From Nonomuraea jabiensis (GTDB lineage Bacteria > Actinomycetota > Actinomycetes > Streptosporangiales > Streptosporangiaceae), in the NCBI RefSeq assembly GCF_014204795.1, contig NZ_JACHMB010000001.1, forward strand, positions 4,154,001-4,218,000: a DNA stretch of 64,000 nt, read 5' to 3'. Below the pieces are notes generated by a model. It made no database searches and was not told where the DNA came from. It saw only the letters and a program-made list of their open reading frames with translations. Both the position numbers and the translations under genes were made by a program. Positions 1 to 6,546 of this stretch are shown piece after piece (the first letter of the stretch is position 1; every line of letters starts with the position of its first letter).

Positions 1-417
1 GGCGACGATCCACGGGCGCTTCCGGACGGCCTGGAACACGCGCCCGGCCCAGCCGCGGGTGATGCGGTCGAGCAGCCAGCCCAGGCCGATGAGCAGGCCG
101 ATGAACGAGGCGGTGATCAGCATCAGCGGCAGCAGGGTGCCCAGGAGCCGCCCGAAGAGCACGGACTGGTCCATGCCGGCCTGCTCGGGCGTGATGCCGA
201 AGACGCTGTACATCTCCTTGAAGCCCATGTACAGCAGCGCGTACAGCGTGACACCGGCCGGGACCACCACCGAGCCGATCTTCTCGAGTACGTCGAGGAC
301 GCCGCCGCTGTCCTCCTCGGCCTCTGCGGTCGCCGTCACGGGCTCGGCCGGGGGAGCGGCCGGCGTCGGGGGCTGAGCCGGAGGGGTCTGGTCTAACGGA
401 TAAGACTGATAAGTCAT
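1..417 (-). CDS. Two-TM membrane protein, 5' part only (3' end beyond left edge)
   Basis: The reading frame opens with ATG at 417 and stays open to the window edge (139 codons), so only the N-terminus is visible. Residues 1-35 are rich in Pro, Ala and Glu and probably cytoplasmic. Two hydrophobic segments follow, about residues 48-64 and 91-117, and then a basic stretch (DRITRGW...RKRPW) that would sit inside by the positive-inside rule. No catalytic motif is visible and I do not recognise the family. No good ribosome-binding site precedes the ATG; the upstream region is comparatively AT-rich and may hold the promoter. Confidence 0.7.
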   Translation of the reverse strand, partial: MTYQSYPLDQTPPAQPPTPAAPPAEPVTATAEAEEDSGGVLDVLEKIGSVVVPAGVTLYALLYMGFKEMYSVFGITPEQAGMDQSVLFGRLLGTLLPLMLITASFIGLLIGLGWLLDRITRGWAGRVFQAVRKRPWIVA

Positions 418-843
418 GATTAATCGGAATCCATGCCTGTTTGAAGGATTATGGGGGTAATTGCAAGATCATTAGCCGCTGGAGGGCAGTGCTGATTGGT
501 CCCATCCCGATCGCCCTAATGGCGATCCAGCACAAAGCCCTCAAAGCGGGCGAGCCAGGGTCTCGGCAGGAGTAGAGGGACGCGGCGAGGCCGCGGTCGT
601 CACTTCAACTTCTTTCGAAATGTCCCCTGGTCTTCGCTGATCGTCCGAGGTCGCCGCCTCTGCGGCGGCGCTCAGCCCCATACCGTAGCGGTCGAGAGGG
701 CGCGGCCGCGACAGAACCCCCGCGATGCCGATATATGCCTGTAAGTCGCCCGAAACGGCCACGAGCGCGCGGTATTTTCGCCGACTCGCACATTTACCTG
801 ACCCGTCCTGTGGTCAGTCGGAGCCATTCGCGTCATGACGTAT
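418..843. other. Intergenic stretch without a convincing gene
   Basis: This 426-bp gap separates the left-edge gene from the 3' end of the methyltransferase gene. The first 130 bp are relatively AT-rich and probably hold the promoter of the left-edge gene. A perfect inverted repeat GATCGCC-ctaat-GGCGATC lies at 509-527 and could be a terminator stem or operator. Short open frames on both strands have no start context and no recognisable domain. Confidence 0.5.
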
Positions 844-1482
844 TCACGGGCAGGGCGTGTCGTCCACATGTTCGCCGATCAGAGGGACGAACCGGGCGGG
901 TGTCAGCAGGCGCTCCTGGACCAGGCGGTCGTGCCGCTTGCCGAAGAGCACGACGGTCTCGTTCAGCTCCTCGTGGATCGGCATGACCAGCCGTCCGCCC
1001 TCGGCGAGTTGCTCGGCGAGCGGGGCGGGCACCGTACGGGCCGTGGCGGACACGACGACGGCGTCGAAGGGCGCGTGCTCGGGCAGTCCGGCGGTGCCGT
1101 CGCCGACGAATACCTCGGCGCCGGTGATCCCGGCTGCGGCGAGGTTGGCCCGCGCGTGCCGGGCCAGGTCGGCGTGGCGTTCCATCGAGTACACGCGGCG
1201 GGCCATACGGGCGAGCAGGGCGGTCTGGTAGCCGTACCCGGTGCCGATCTCCAGGACCGTCTCCGTGCCGGACAGCCGCAGGGCGTCGATCATCTGCGCG
1301 ATCAGGGACGGCTGCGAGGTGGGCTGGCCGTGGCCGATCGGGATCGGTTCGTCGAAAGGGGCGCGGTCGGCGTGACGCGGCGGCACGAACCGGTCGCGCG
1401 GTGTGGTGGCGAGGGCCGCCAGCAGCCGGGGATCTTCCACCCCGGCCCACTGGGCGGCCTTCACCAGCGTCTCGAACTCCAT
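844..1482 (-). CDS. pcm: Protein-L-isoaspartate O-methyltransferase family protein
   Basis: This 212-residue SAM-dependent methyltransferase matches the PCMT family, which methylates isoaspartyl residues in aged proteins to start their repair. The family signature GHGQPTSQPSLIA (residues 50-62) precedes the SAM-binding motif VLEIGTGYGYQTALLA (76-91) and an acidic loop GDGTAGLP (127-134). The C-terminal PLIG (200-203) is also typical. Length agrees with bacterial Pcm proteins (about 200-220). The gene lies 77 bp downstream of the DUF1996 gene on the same strand and may be cotranscribed. Some family members in actinomycetes have lost the repair role, so the exact substrate is inferred. Confidence 0.85.
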   Translation of the reverse strand: MEFETLVKAAQWAGVEDPRLLAALATTPRDRFVPPRHADRAPFDEPIPIGHGQPTSQPSLIAQMIDALRLSGTETVLEIGTGYGYQTALLARMARRVYSMERHADLARHARANLAAAGITGAEVFVGDGTAGLPEHAPFDAVVVSATARTVPAPLAEQLAEGGRLVMPIHEELNETVVLFGKRHDRLVQERLLTPARFVPLIGEHVDDTPCP

Positions 1483-1559
1483 CGGCAGTCACCCGCCGAC
1501 GCGCTGCTCCGAGCCATGCCCACCTGCTTCCCCACAGGCCGGGCACGATGCTGTCGGTG

Positions 1560-3422
1560 TCAGCAGTTCTTGCCGTTGTTGATGCAGCGGACGACGGTGT
1601 TCATGAGCCTGTGCGACATCACGCCGATGGCGCCGGCGTGGTCGGTGCTCGGGTCGTTCTGCTCGCTCGCGAATCCGTCCACCGCGAAGGGGGCGTCTCC
1701 CGAGGTGGGCACGTCGTCGTAGGTCAGCGTCATCCGGAGCTGCGGCACGGCCTCGGTGCCGCTGGGGCAGGCGCCGGTCTCGTCAGGGAAGACGAGGTGC
1801 GTGCGGTGGTCGGCGCTGTCGAGGTTCTGGCCGTCCCAGCAGCTGGGCATGTCGAAGACGCGGACCAGGTCGCTGCCGGAGGGGCAGATCGGGTACTTGT
1901 CGGTCAGCCGGTCGGTGAAGCCCGTGCAGGTGAACGTCGGGCGGGCGTTCTCAGCGCCGTTGCTGGCCGCCCTGGCGTCGCCGGAGATCATCCTGAGGAA
2001 CCTCGGCGCCGCCGTCACCTCTGAGGTGAGGTTGCCGCGGTACTCGAGCTTCACCGACGTCGGCTGTACGGGGGTGCCGACGTTGTTCGTGTCGCCCTCG
2101 GCGTTCGTGTCGCCCTTGGCGTTCGTGTCGCTCCCGGCGTTCGTGTCGCTCCCGGCGTTCGTGCCACCCTCGGTGTACGTGCCACCCTCGGCGTTCGTGT
2201 CGCCCTTGGCCGCGGATTCGTCGTCGGATCCGCGTACGCGCAGGGTCGGCCAGAAGTAGGCGGACCGGTCGTCGCGGGTGCGGCAGGTGGTGTCCGCGGC
2301 GGCCAGGCTCTCGTTGGTCGAGAACGCGTCCGTGGACAGGTTGCCCACGTAGTCCTGCCTGAGCTGGGCCCCGTCCGACATGCCCGGGGCGAGGATGAGG
2401 TTGTCGGTGTTGGAGTGACCCTGGCGGTTGGTGCCGCACTGGGAGGTGTACGTGCCCATCGAGGCGTTCTCGCCTGCCTGCGGCTGCTCCGCCTTGGGCA
2501 CGTCACGGATGTCGACGTAGTCCGCGGCCGACAGCCCGGCGTCCGCCGAGTTCTGGCCGGAGTCGCCGAGCGAGCAGGTGGCGAGGTCGTCGAGGCCGGT
2601 GGGGCGTTCTGCGACGCGTCCGATGGCTATGGCGATGCGGTCGATGGCGGCGGCGCGTTTGTCGGCGAGCGGGCCGAGGATGGCGTTCTGGACGAAGTTG
2701 GGGCCTCCTTGTCCTTCTGAGGTGGCGAGCCGGTCGTTGGCCTCCTGGAGTTGCTTGTCGAGTTGGGCGAGGTTGCGGTCCACCTCGGCCTTGGCGGCGG
2801 CGGGGACGTCGGACAGCTTGTCCGCCACGTTCGGGCAGACGATGGTCTGCGCCGCCTGGCCACCGCCGGGATCAGGCGTGGCGGACCCGGTCGGTGGCGG
2901 CGCGGTGGTCTGTTCCGGTGGGGTGGATGGGGTGGCTTGGCTGGATGGGGTTGCCTGGTCGGTCGGGGTGGCCTCCTGGGATGGGGCCGCGGAGTCGCCG
3001 AGCGAGCAGGTGGCGAGGTCGTCGAGGCCGGTGGGGCGTTCTGCGACGCGTCCGATGGCTATGGCGATGCGGTCGATGGCGGCGGCGCGTTTGTCGGCGA
3101 GCGGGCCGAGGATGGCGTTCTGGACGAAGTTGGGGCCTCCTTGTCCTTCTGAGGTGGCGAGCCGGTTGTTGGCCTCCTGGATTTGCTTGTCGAGTTGCGC
3201 GAGGTTGCGGTCCACCTCGGCCTTGGCGGCGGCCGGGATGTCGGGCAGTTTGTCGGCCACGTTCGGGCAGGCGATGCCCTCAGCCGCGACCGTGCTCAGA
3301 TAGACATCCAACCCGGCCTGCGCGTACGGCGGAGAGCCCGACAGCACGAGCGCGACACTTCCGCTCAGGCAGACCGCCCCCAACCACGGCCTGAAACGTC
3401 TTTCCCCCGATGGACTCCACAT
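1560..3422 (-). CDS. Secreted DUF1996 protein with duplicated N-terminal module
   Basis: The 620-residue product starts at ATG 3422, chosen because GGAGGGAG lies 6 nt upstream and because it gives a proper signal peptide (basic N-terminus, hydrophobic core, cleavage near PPYAQA at about residue 35). Residues 52-144 and 195-288 are near-identical copies of a helical module (CPNVADKL...CSLGDS), joined by a Ser/Pro/Thr/Gln linker. The C-terminal half (about 300-610) is a DUF1996 domain, with HSNTDNLILAPG and a Cys pattern typical of these secreted proteins. A hydrophilic insert of repeated TNAEGD/TNAGSD units (near residues 405-445) interrupts it. Function is unknown; DUF1996 proteins are extracellular in fungi and actinomycetes. 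Confidence 0.85.
   Translation of the reverse strand: MWSPSGERRFRPWLGAVCLSGSVALVLSGSPPYAQAGLDVYLSTVAAEGIACPNVADKLPDIPAAAKAEVDRNLAQLDKQIQEANNRLATSEGQGGPNFVQNAILGPLADKRAAAIDRIAIAIGRVAERPTGLDDLATCSLGDSAAPSQEATPTDQATPSSQATPSTPPEQTTAPPPTGSATPDPGGGQAAQTIVCPNVADKLSDVPAAAKAEVDRNLAQLDKQLQEANDRLATSEGQGGPNFVQNAILGPLADKRAAAIDRIAIAIGRVAERPTGLDDLATCSLGDSGQNSADAGLSAADYVDIRDVPKAEQPQAGENASMGTYTSQCGTNRQGHSNTDNLILAPGMSDGAQLRQDYVGNLSTDAFSTNESLAAADTTCRTRDDRSAYFWPTLRVRGSDDESAAKGDTNAEGGTYTEGGTNAGSDTNAGSDTNAKGDTNAEGDTNNVGTPVQPTSVKLEYRGNLTSEVTAAPRFLRMISGDARAASNGAENARPTFTCTGFTDRLTDKYPICPSGSDLVRVFDMPSCWDGQNLDSADHRTHLVFPDETGACPSGTEAVPQLRMTLTYDDVPTSGDAPFAVDGFASEQNDPSTDHAGAIGVMSHRLMNTVVRCINNGKNC
2559..2838. repeat. Direct repeat copy 1 (280 bp) inside the DUF1996 gene
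   Basis: This segment matches 2991-3270 base for base over most of its length at a constant offset of 432 bp, with a handful of substitutions and no indels. It encodes the second protein copy of the module. Near-identity at synonymous positions indicates a recent in-frame tandem duplication. Confidence 0.9.
2991..3270. repeat. Direct repeat copy 2 (280 bp) inside the DUF1996 gene
   Basis: This is the partner of 2559-2838 and encodes the module nearest the signal peptide. The intervening 152 bp encode a Ser/Thr/Pro/Gln-rich linker that is itself repetitive (unit around GGATGGGG). Confidence 0.9.
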
Positions 3423-3545
3423 GCGACCACTCCCTCCGGTTTTGTCGTGGGCAAGGAAAGTCCGATCTTCGACAGGTACGGGGGTGTTCACGGCAGGGTT
3501 CACCGCCTGCGCCCGGAGGGAGCCGCCAGACCGCCTTCTACCAGG

Positions 3546-3571
3546 GCGAATGCGTATTTATACACATTCGC
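3546..3571. other. AT-centred inverted repeat
   Basis: GCGAATG and CATTCGC form a perfect 7-bp stem around a 12-nt AT-rich centre. It lies between the DUF1996 gene start and the CHRD remnant, and could be an operator or part of the promoter of the DUF1996 gene. Assignment is uncertain. Confidence 0.4.
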
Positions 3572-3576
3572 GGATT

Positions 3577-3716
3577 GAACCCGGCGCGCGACGCGGGTCG
3601 TATGCTCGCCAGGATCGCGAACAACCCCAAGGGCTGGTACGCCAACCTGCACACGGGCGAGTTCCCCGGCGGCGCCGTCCGCGCCCAGCCAGCTGCTGCT
3701 CCACAACGGCGGCTGT
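3577..3716 (+). pseudogene. CHRD-domain gene remnant (C-terminal fragment)
   Basis: The plus strand reads NNPKGWYANLHTGEFPGGAV, which matches the terminal signature of CHRD domains (typically N-P-x-G-Y-Y-V-N-V-H-T-x-E-F-P-x-G-A-I-R-G-Q-L). No start codon or N-terminal part is present upstream. A 4-bp duplication (CCAG CCAG, about 3685-3692) shifts the frame; ignoring it, the reading continues VRAQLLLHNGGC. The fragment ends exactly where the IS200/IS605 right end begins, so the TGA after it is supplied by the element. I infer the element inserted at the end of this gene or of an already broken copy. Confidence 0.6.
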
Positions 3717-3860
3717 TGACATCCACTCCGCCCTAATGGACAGAGATTCCCGTCTGCCACGCGTGTGGCCCCGGGTGGGTTACTGCTTCCTCGCGCGGTG
3801 CCGGAACAAGTCCCGGTCTTACCTGCGCTCCACAGTCGTTTAGCCTCTCCGCCTGCCCGG
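3697..3860 (-). ncRNA. Predicted omega (reRNA) RNA at the tnpB 3' end
   Basis: TnpB nucleases use a guide RNA that overlaps the 3' end of tnpB, runs through the element end and takes its guide from flanking DNA. By that rule the RNA here would end on the minus strand just past GATGTCAAC (boundary near 3717). Its guide would begin AGCCGCCGTTGTGGAGCAGC, which is antisense to the CHRD remnant. The 5' limit is a guess. This is placed by family knowledge, not by a solved structure. Confidence 0.35.
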
Positions 3861-4957
3861 CGGCGAGGACGTTGATCGCTGCGTTGACGTCCCGATCGTG
3901 AGCCGCCCCGCACGGGCAGGTCCACTCCCGGATGTTCAGCGGCATCGACTCGGCGATGGTCCCGCACGCCGAGCACAGCTTCGACGAGGGGAACCAGCGG
4001 TCGATCTTGCCGAAGTGGCGGCCGTACCTGACGGCCTTGTACTCCAGCATGGCGACGAACTGGGACCAGCCCGCGTCGTGCACCGACTTCGCCAAGCGTG
4101 TGCGCGCCAGGCCGGACACCGCAAGGTTCTCCACGTACACCGCTTGGTTGTCGCGGATGATCGTGGTGGAGAGCTTGTGTGCCCAGTCTCGGCGCGTGCT
4201 GGCCACTTTGGCGTACGCCTTGGCGACCTTCACCTTGGCCTTGGCCCGGTTCGCCGAGCCCTTCTCCTTACGGCTCAGTGCCTTCTGTGCCTTGCAGAGC
4301 TTCTTCGCTGCCCGGCGCAAGGTACGCGGGTTGTCCACCTTCTGGCCGTCCGACATCACCGCGTAGTGCGTCAGGCCCAGGTCGATGCCGATCTCGGAAC
4401 CCGTCTCGGGCAACGGCTCGTCCGAAGTCTCGACCACGAACGACGCGAAGTACCGGCCCGCCGAATCCTTGATCACCGTCACCGATGATGGATCGGAGGG
4501 CAACGAACGCGACCAGCGGACCGGCACGTCTCCGATCTTCGGTAACCGCAGGCGGCCCGACTCGGTGACCTTGAACCGGGCGTTCTTTGGTGAACCGGAT
4601 GCTCTGCCGGGAGTCCTTGCGTGACCGGAACCGGGGCGGGGCGACCTTTCGGCCCTTGCGCTTGCCTGTCAGGGAGGCGAAGAAGTTGCGGTAGGCGGTG
4701 TTCAGGTCCGCGAGCGCCTGCTGCAGGATCACCGCTGAGACCTCGCCCAGCCACGCCCGCTGCGGCGTCTGCTTGGCCGCAGTGATGACCTGTTTGGACA
4801 GGTCCCCGTCCGAGAGGTACGGCAGACCCGCCGCGCGGGCGTCGCTCCGCAGGCGCAGCGCGTCGTTGAACACCACGCGGGCGCAGCCGAACGCCCGCGC
4901 CAGCATGGCACGCTGGTCGGCGTCGGGATACAGCCGGTAGTTGTAACGAAGCTGCAC
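3733..4957 (-). pseudogene. tnpB: TnpB RNA-guided nuclease, split by a one-base frameshift
   Basis: Two overlapping frames together make a full TnpB (about 407 residues). The first runs from ATG 4957 to SIRFTKERP, the second continues as MPVRWSRSLPS. Inserting one base in the minus-strand run AAA (TTT at 4586-4588) explains the break: with two A residues it reads RFTKNARFKVTESGRLRLPK and joins smoothly. The nuclease domain is intact in the second frame: IGIDLGLTHYA (first RuvC Asp), VYVENLAVSGL (Glu), a zinc finger CSAC...CPC and HDRDVNAAIN (last Asp). The break could be a real mutation or a homopolymer sequencing error. The stop lies in the loop of the end hairpin. Confidence 0.8.
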
Positions 4958-4980
4958 CCACTGATCATACTTTTTGGTTT

Positions 4981-5244
4981 ATGGCCGAGCATGAAGTCAT
5001 CAGAACCGGCAGGCACTGTGTTTTCGCCCTCCATGCGCATTTGGCCTTCGTGACCAAGTTCCGGCACGAGGTGTTCGCCGACGCCCACCTGAACAGGCTG
5101 GAGGAGATCATGCGGGACGTGTGCGCCGACTTCGAGACCGAGCTGCGCGCGTTCAACGGCGGGAACAATCACGTCCACCTGCTGGTGAACTTCCCACCCA
5201 AGATCGCCCCGTCCAACCCGCGTGGGCCTTCACCGCCGGCCTGA
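4981..5244 (+). pseudogene. tnpA: Truncated IS200/IS605 transposase TnpA (Y1 HUH)
   Basis: The 87 residues begin like TnpA (TGRHCVFALHAHLAFVTKFR) and include the HUH metal-binding motif NNHVHLLVNFPPK near residues 54-66. Intact TnpA is about 130-150 residues and has its catalytic Tyr in the C-terminal third; that part is absent. After KIAPS the sequence becomes unrelated (NPRGPSPPA, stop). The protein cannot perform transposition. It is divergent from tnpB, with 23 bp between the two starts. Confidence 0.75.
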
Positions 5245-5283
5245 AGGCCAGAGCACTGGCCCGCATTCTGGTAGTAGCGCATA

Positions 5284-5321
5284 CGAACGCGCCGCGCGGG
5301 ATCTCGCCCGCGCGGCGTTCG
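5284..5321 (-). terminator. Strong GC hairpin downstream of the broken membrane-protein gene
   Basis: The arms CGAACGC..CCGCGCGGG and CCCGCGCGGCGTTCG pair around a 6-nt loop with a 2-nt bulge. It lies 12 bp past the stop of the minus-strand pseudogene, where a terminator is expected. There is no clear T-tract. Confidence 0.5.
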
Positions 5322-5332
5322 CGTGTTCCGGC

Positions 5333-5675
5333 TCAGACGAGGATCGAACCACCCATCACCGCCGTGTGCCGGACGTTCTGCAGCCCGGCATCACCCAGCT
5401 CGGGAAGGCGCTCGCAGCCGCCTTCAGCAGCGCCGGCACGTCGATGCGCCGCAGCATCGGGTCGCCCCTTGCGCTCGAAGGCCTTGCGCGGTCTCGTGGC
5501 CGCCGGCGTCGAAGTTGATGTTGTGCTCTTTCAGGACGCGGTCGGGGACGCCCTGACGCTCCAGCTCCCGCTCCGCGACCATCCCCGCCTCGCGGCCGTA
5601 GCGGTGGCGTACGAGGGGGATGCCCACGAAGGCCAGAGCGATGAGCAACTGCGGAACGGCGGCGAAGGTCATCAT
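5333..5675 (-). pseudogene. Broken small membrane-protein gene
   Basis: A good start (GAGGAG 7 nt before ATG 5675) opens MMTFAAVPQLLIALAFVG, one membrane segment, then VLKEHNINFDAGGHET. This frame soon ends in nonsense. Downstream, other frames give FERKGDPMLRRIDVPALLKA and then LQNVRHTAVMGGSILV with a TGA at 5333. Those pieces look like the C-terminal half of the same actinobacterial membrane protein. One extra G near 5466 and one missing base near 5395 account for the frame changes. The transmembrane middle appears deleted between the two halves. The family name is not known to me. Confidence 0.55.
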
Positions 5676-6045
5676 GGTGGTGCTCCTCATCGGGGCATCG
5701 GGGGGTGCTTGTCCATGAGGAAGACGATGCCGACCACCGCTGCTCCCAGGCTGACCGCGCGCTGTCACGGCCCGGCCGCCACGTATCAGCGCCATCTCAC
5801 TCCCGGAGTCGGATGGTGGCCGCCCGCTCTTGTTACCGGAAGGTGCGGCTGCCCAGGCCGTCCAGCGGGCGTCCCGTAGGTACCTACGTAGTCCGGAATA
5901 GGTGCCTATATGGGGATTTCTCACCTCTTCTCCAGGTAGCACGCCGAGGCATTCTCGTGTTGTGAGCAATCCACGCTCACCTGAAGAGAGGACCGAAGGG
6001 AACCGGACGGCAGCCACCTCAGCTGCCACACGGGGTGCAAGGGCA
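5676..6045. other. Intergenic region upstream of the ATPase gene
   Basis: This 370-bp gap is bounded by the start of the broken gene and the start of the ATPase gene, so it should hold divergent promoters. Two related palindromes sit at 5875-5909 and are listed separately. The rest shows no coding signal. Confidence 0.5.
5875..5909. promoter_or_regulatory. Paired palindromic operator-like sites
   Basis: CGTAGGTACCTACG (5875-5888) is a perfect 14-bp palindrome. ATAGGTGCCTAT (5898-5909) is a close variant. Both follow the pattern TAGGTxCCTA and their centres are 22 bp apart, about two helical turns, as expected for two dimers on one DNA face. They lie about 140-170 bp upstream of the ATPase start. 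The cognate regulator is not in this window. Confidence 0.5.
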
Positions 6046-6525
6046 ATGAACAGCGTTTCGCGGACCAGCATCTACACGACGGCCACCGGCCACAGCCCGG
6101 CGACACGCCGCACGGCCGCGTGGTGGCTGTCGGACGACCTCGGCTCGGTGCGTACCGCACGCCGGCTGACCCGCGACAAGCTCGCCGACTGGGGCTTCGA
6201 CGACCAGATCGAGGTCGCGGAGCTGCTCGTCAGCGAACTGGTCGCCAACGCGCTGGACCACGCCCACGGACAGGTCCACCTCGGCCTCTCCGCCGAGAAC
6301 GGCCTGCTGCGCTGCGAAGTCGAAGACGAGAACCCCCAGCTGCCCACCATGCGCACCGTCGACCTCGACGCCGAGCGCGGACGCGGACTCTTCCTGGTCG
6401 ACACGCTCTCCGGCTCCTGGGGCGGTACCCCCACCCCTCGCGGCAAGGCCATCTGGTTCGAACTGCCGACCTTCGCCGACACCGAAGCCGATCCCCTCGA
6501 CACCCTCACCGCGATGGCAGCCTGA
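6046..6525 (+). CDS. RsbW-like HATPase (anti-sigma-type serine kinase family)
   Basis: The 159-residue product has the Bergerat ATP-binding fold of RsbW/SpoIIAB-type proteins. The N box is ELLVSELVANALDHA (59-73), the G1 box is VEDENPQLP (Asp94), and the G2 box is ERGRGLFLVDTLSGSWG (110-126). Such small orphan ATPases are very numerous in actinomycetes and are thought to modulate sigma factors or anti-anti-sigma proteins. No sigma factor or STAS partner is adjacent. The start is uncertain: ATG 6046 fits family length, while an in-frame GTG at 5962 would add 28 residues. Confidence 0.85.
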   Translation: MNSVSRTSIYTTATGHSPATRRTAAWWLSDDLGSVRTARRLTRDKLADWGFDDQIEVAELLVSELVANALDHAHGQVHLGLSAENGLLRCEVEDENPQLPTMRTVDLDAERGRGLFLVDTLSGSWGGTPTPRGKAIWFELPTFADTEADPLDTLTAMAA

Positions 6526-6546
6526 ACCCTGCTCCACCCGCCGGGC

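Larger units (their letters stand above)
3717..5244. mobile_element. Decayed IS200/IS605-family element
   Basis: Divergent tnpA (plus) and tnpB (minus) with 23 bp between their start codons is a standard IS605/IS608-type layout. The tnpB-side end is recognisable: the minus strand runs GGGAATC, then a stem CTCTGTCC-ATTA-GGGCGGAG with the tnpB stop codon in its loop, then GGATGTCAAC at the boundary, like other actinobacterial members. The tnpA-side end is missing, since tnpA breaks off after its HUH motif. With tnpA truncated and tnpB frameshifted the copy is probably immobile. Confidence 0.8.

Noticed and set aside
541..843. Several short overlapping open frames near the left end
   Set aside because: None has a start signal, hydrophobic or domain pattern; they overlap each other in different frames.
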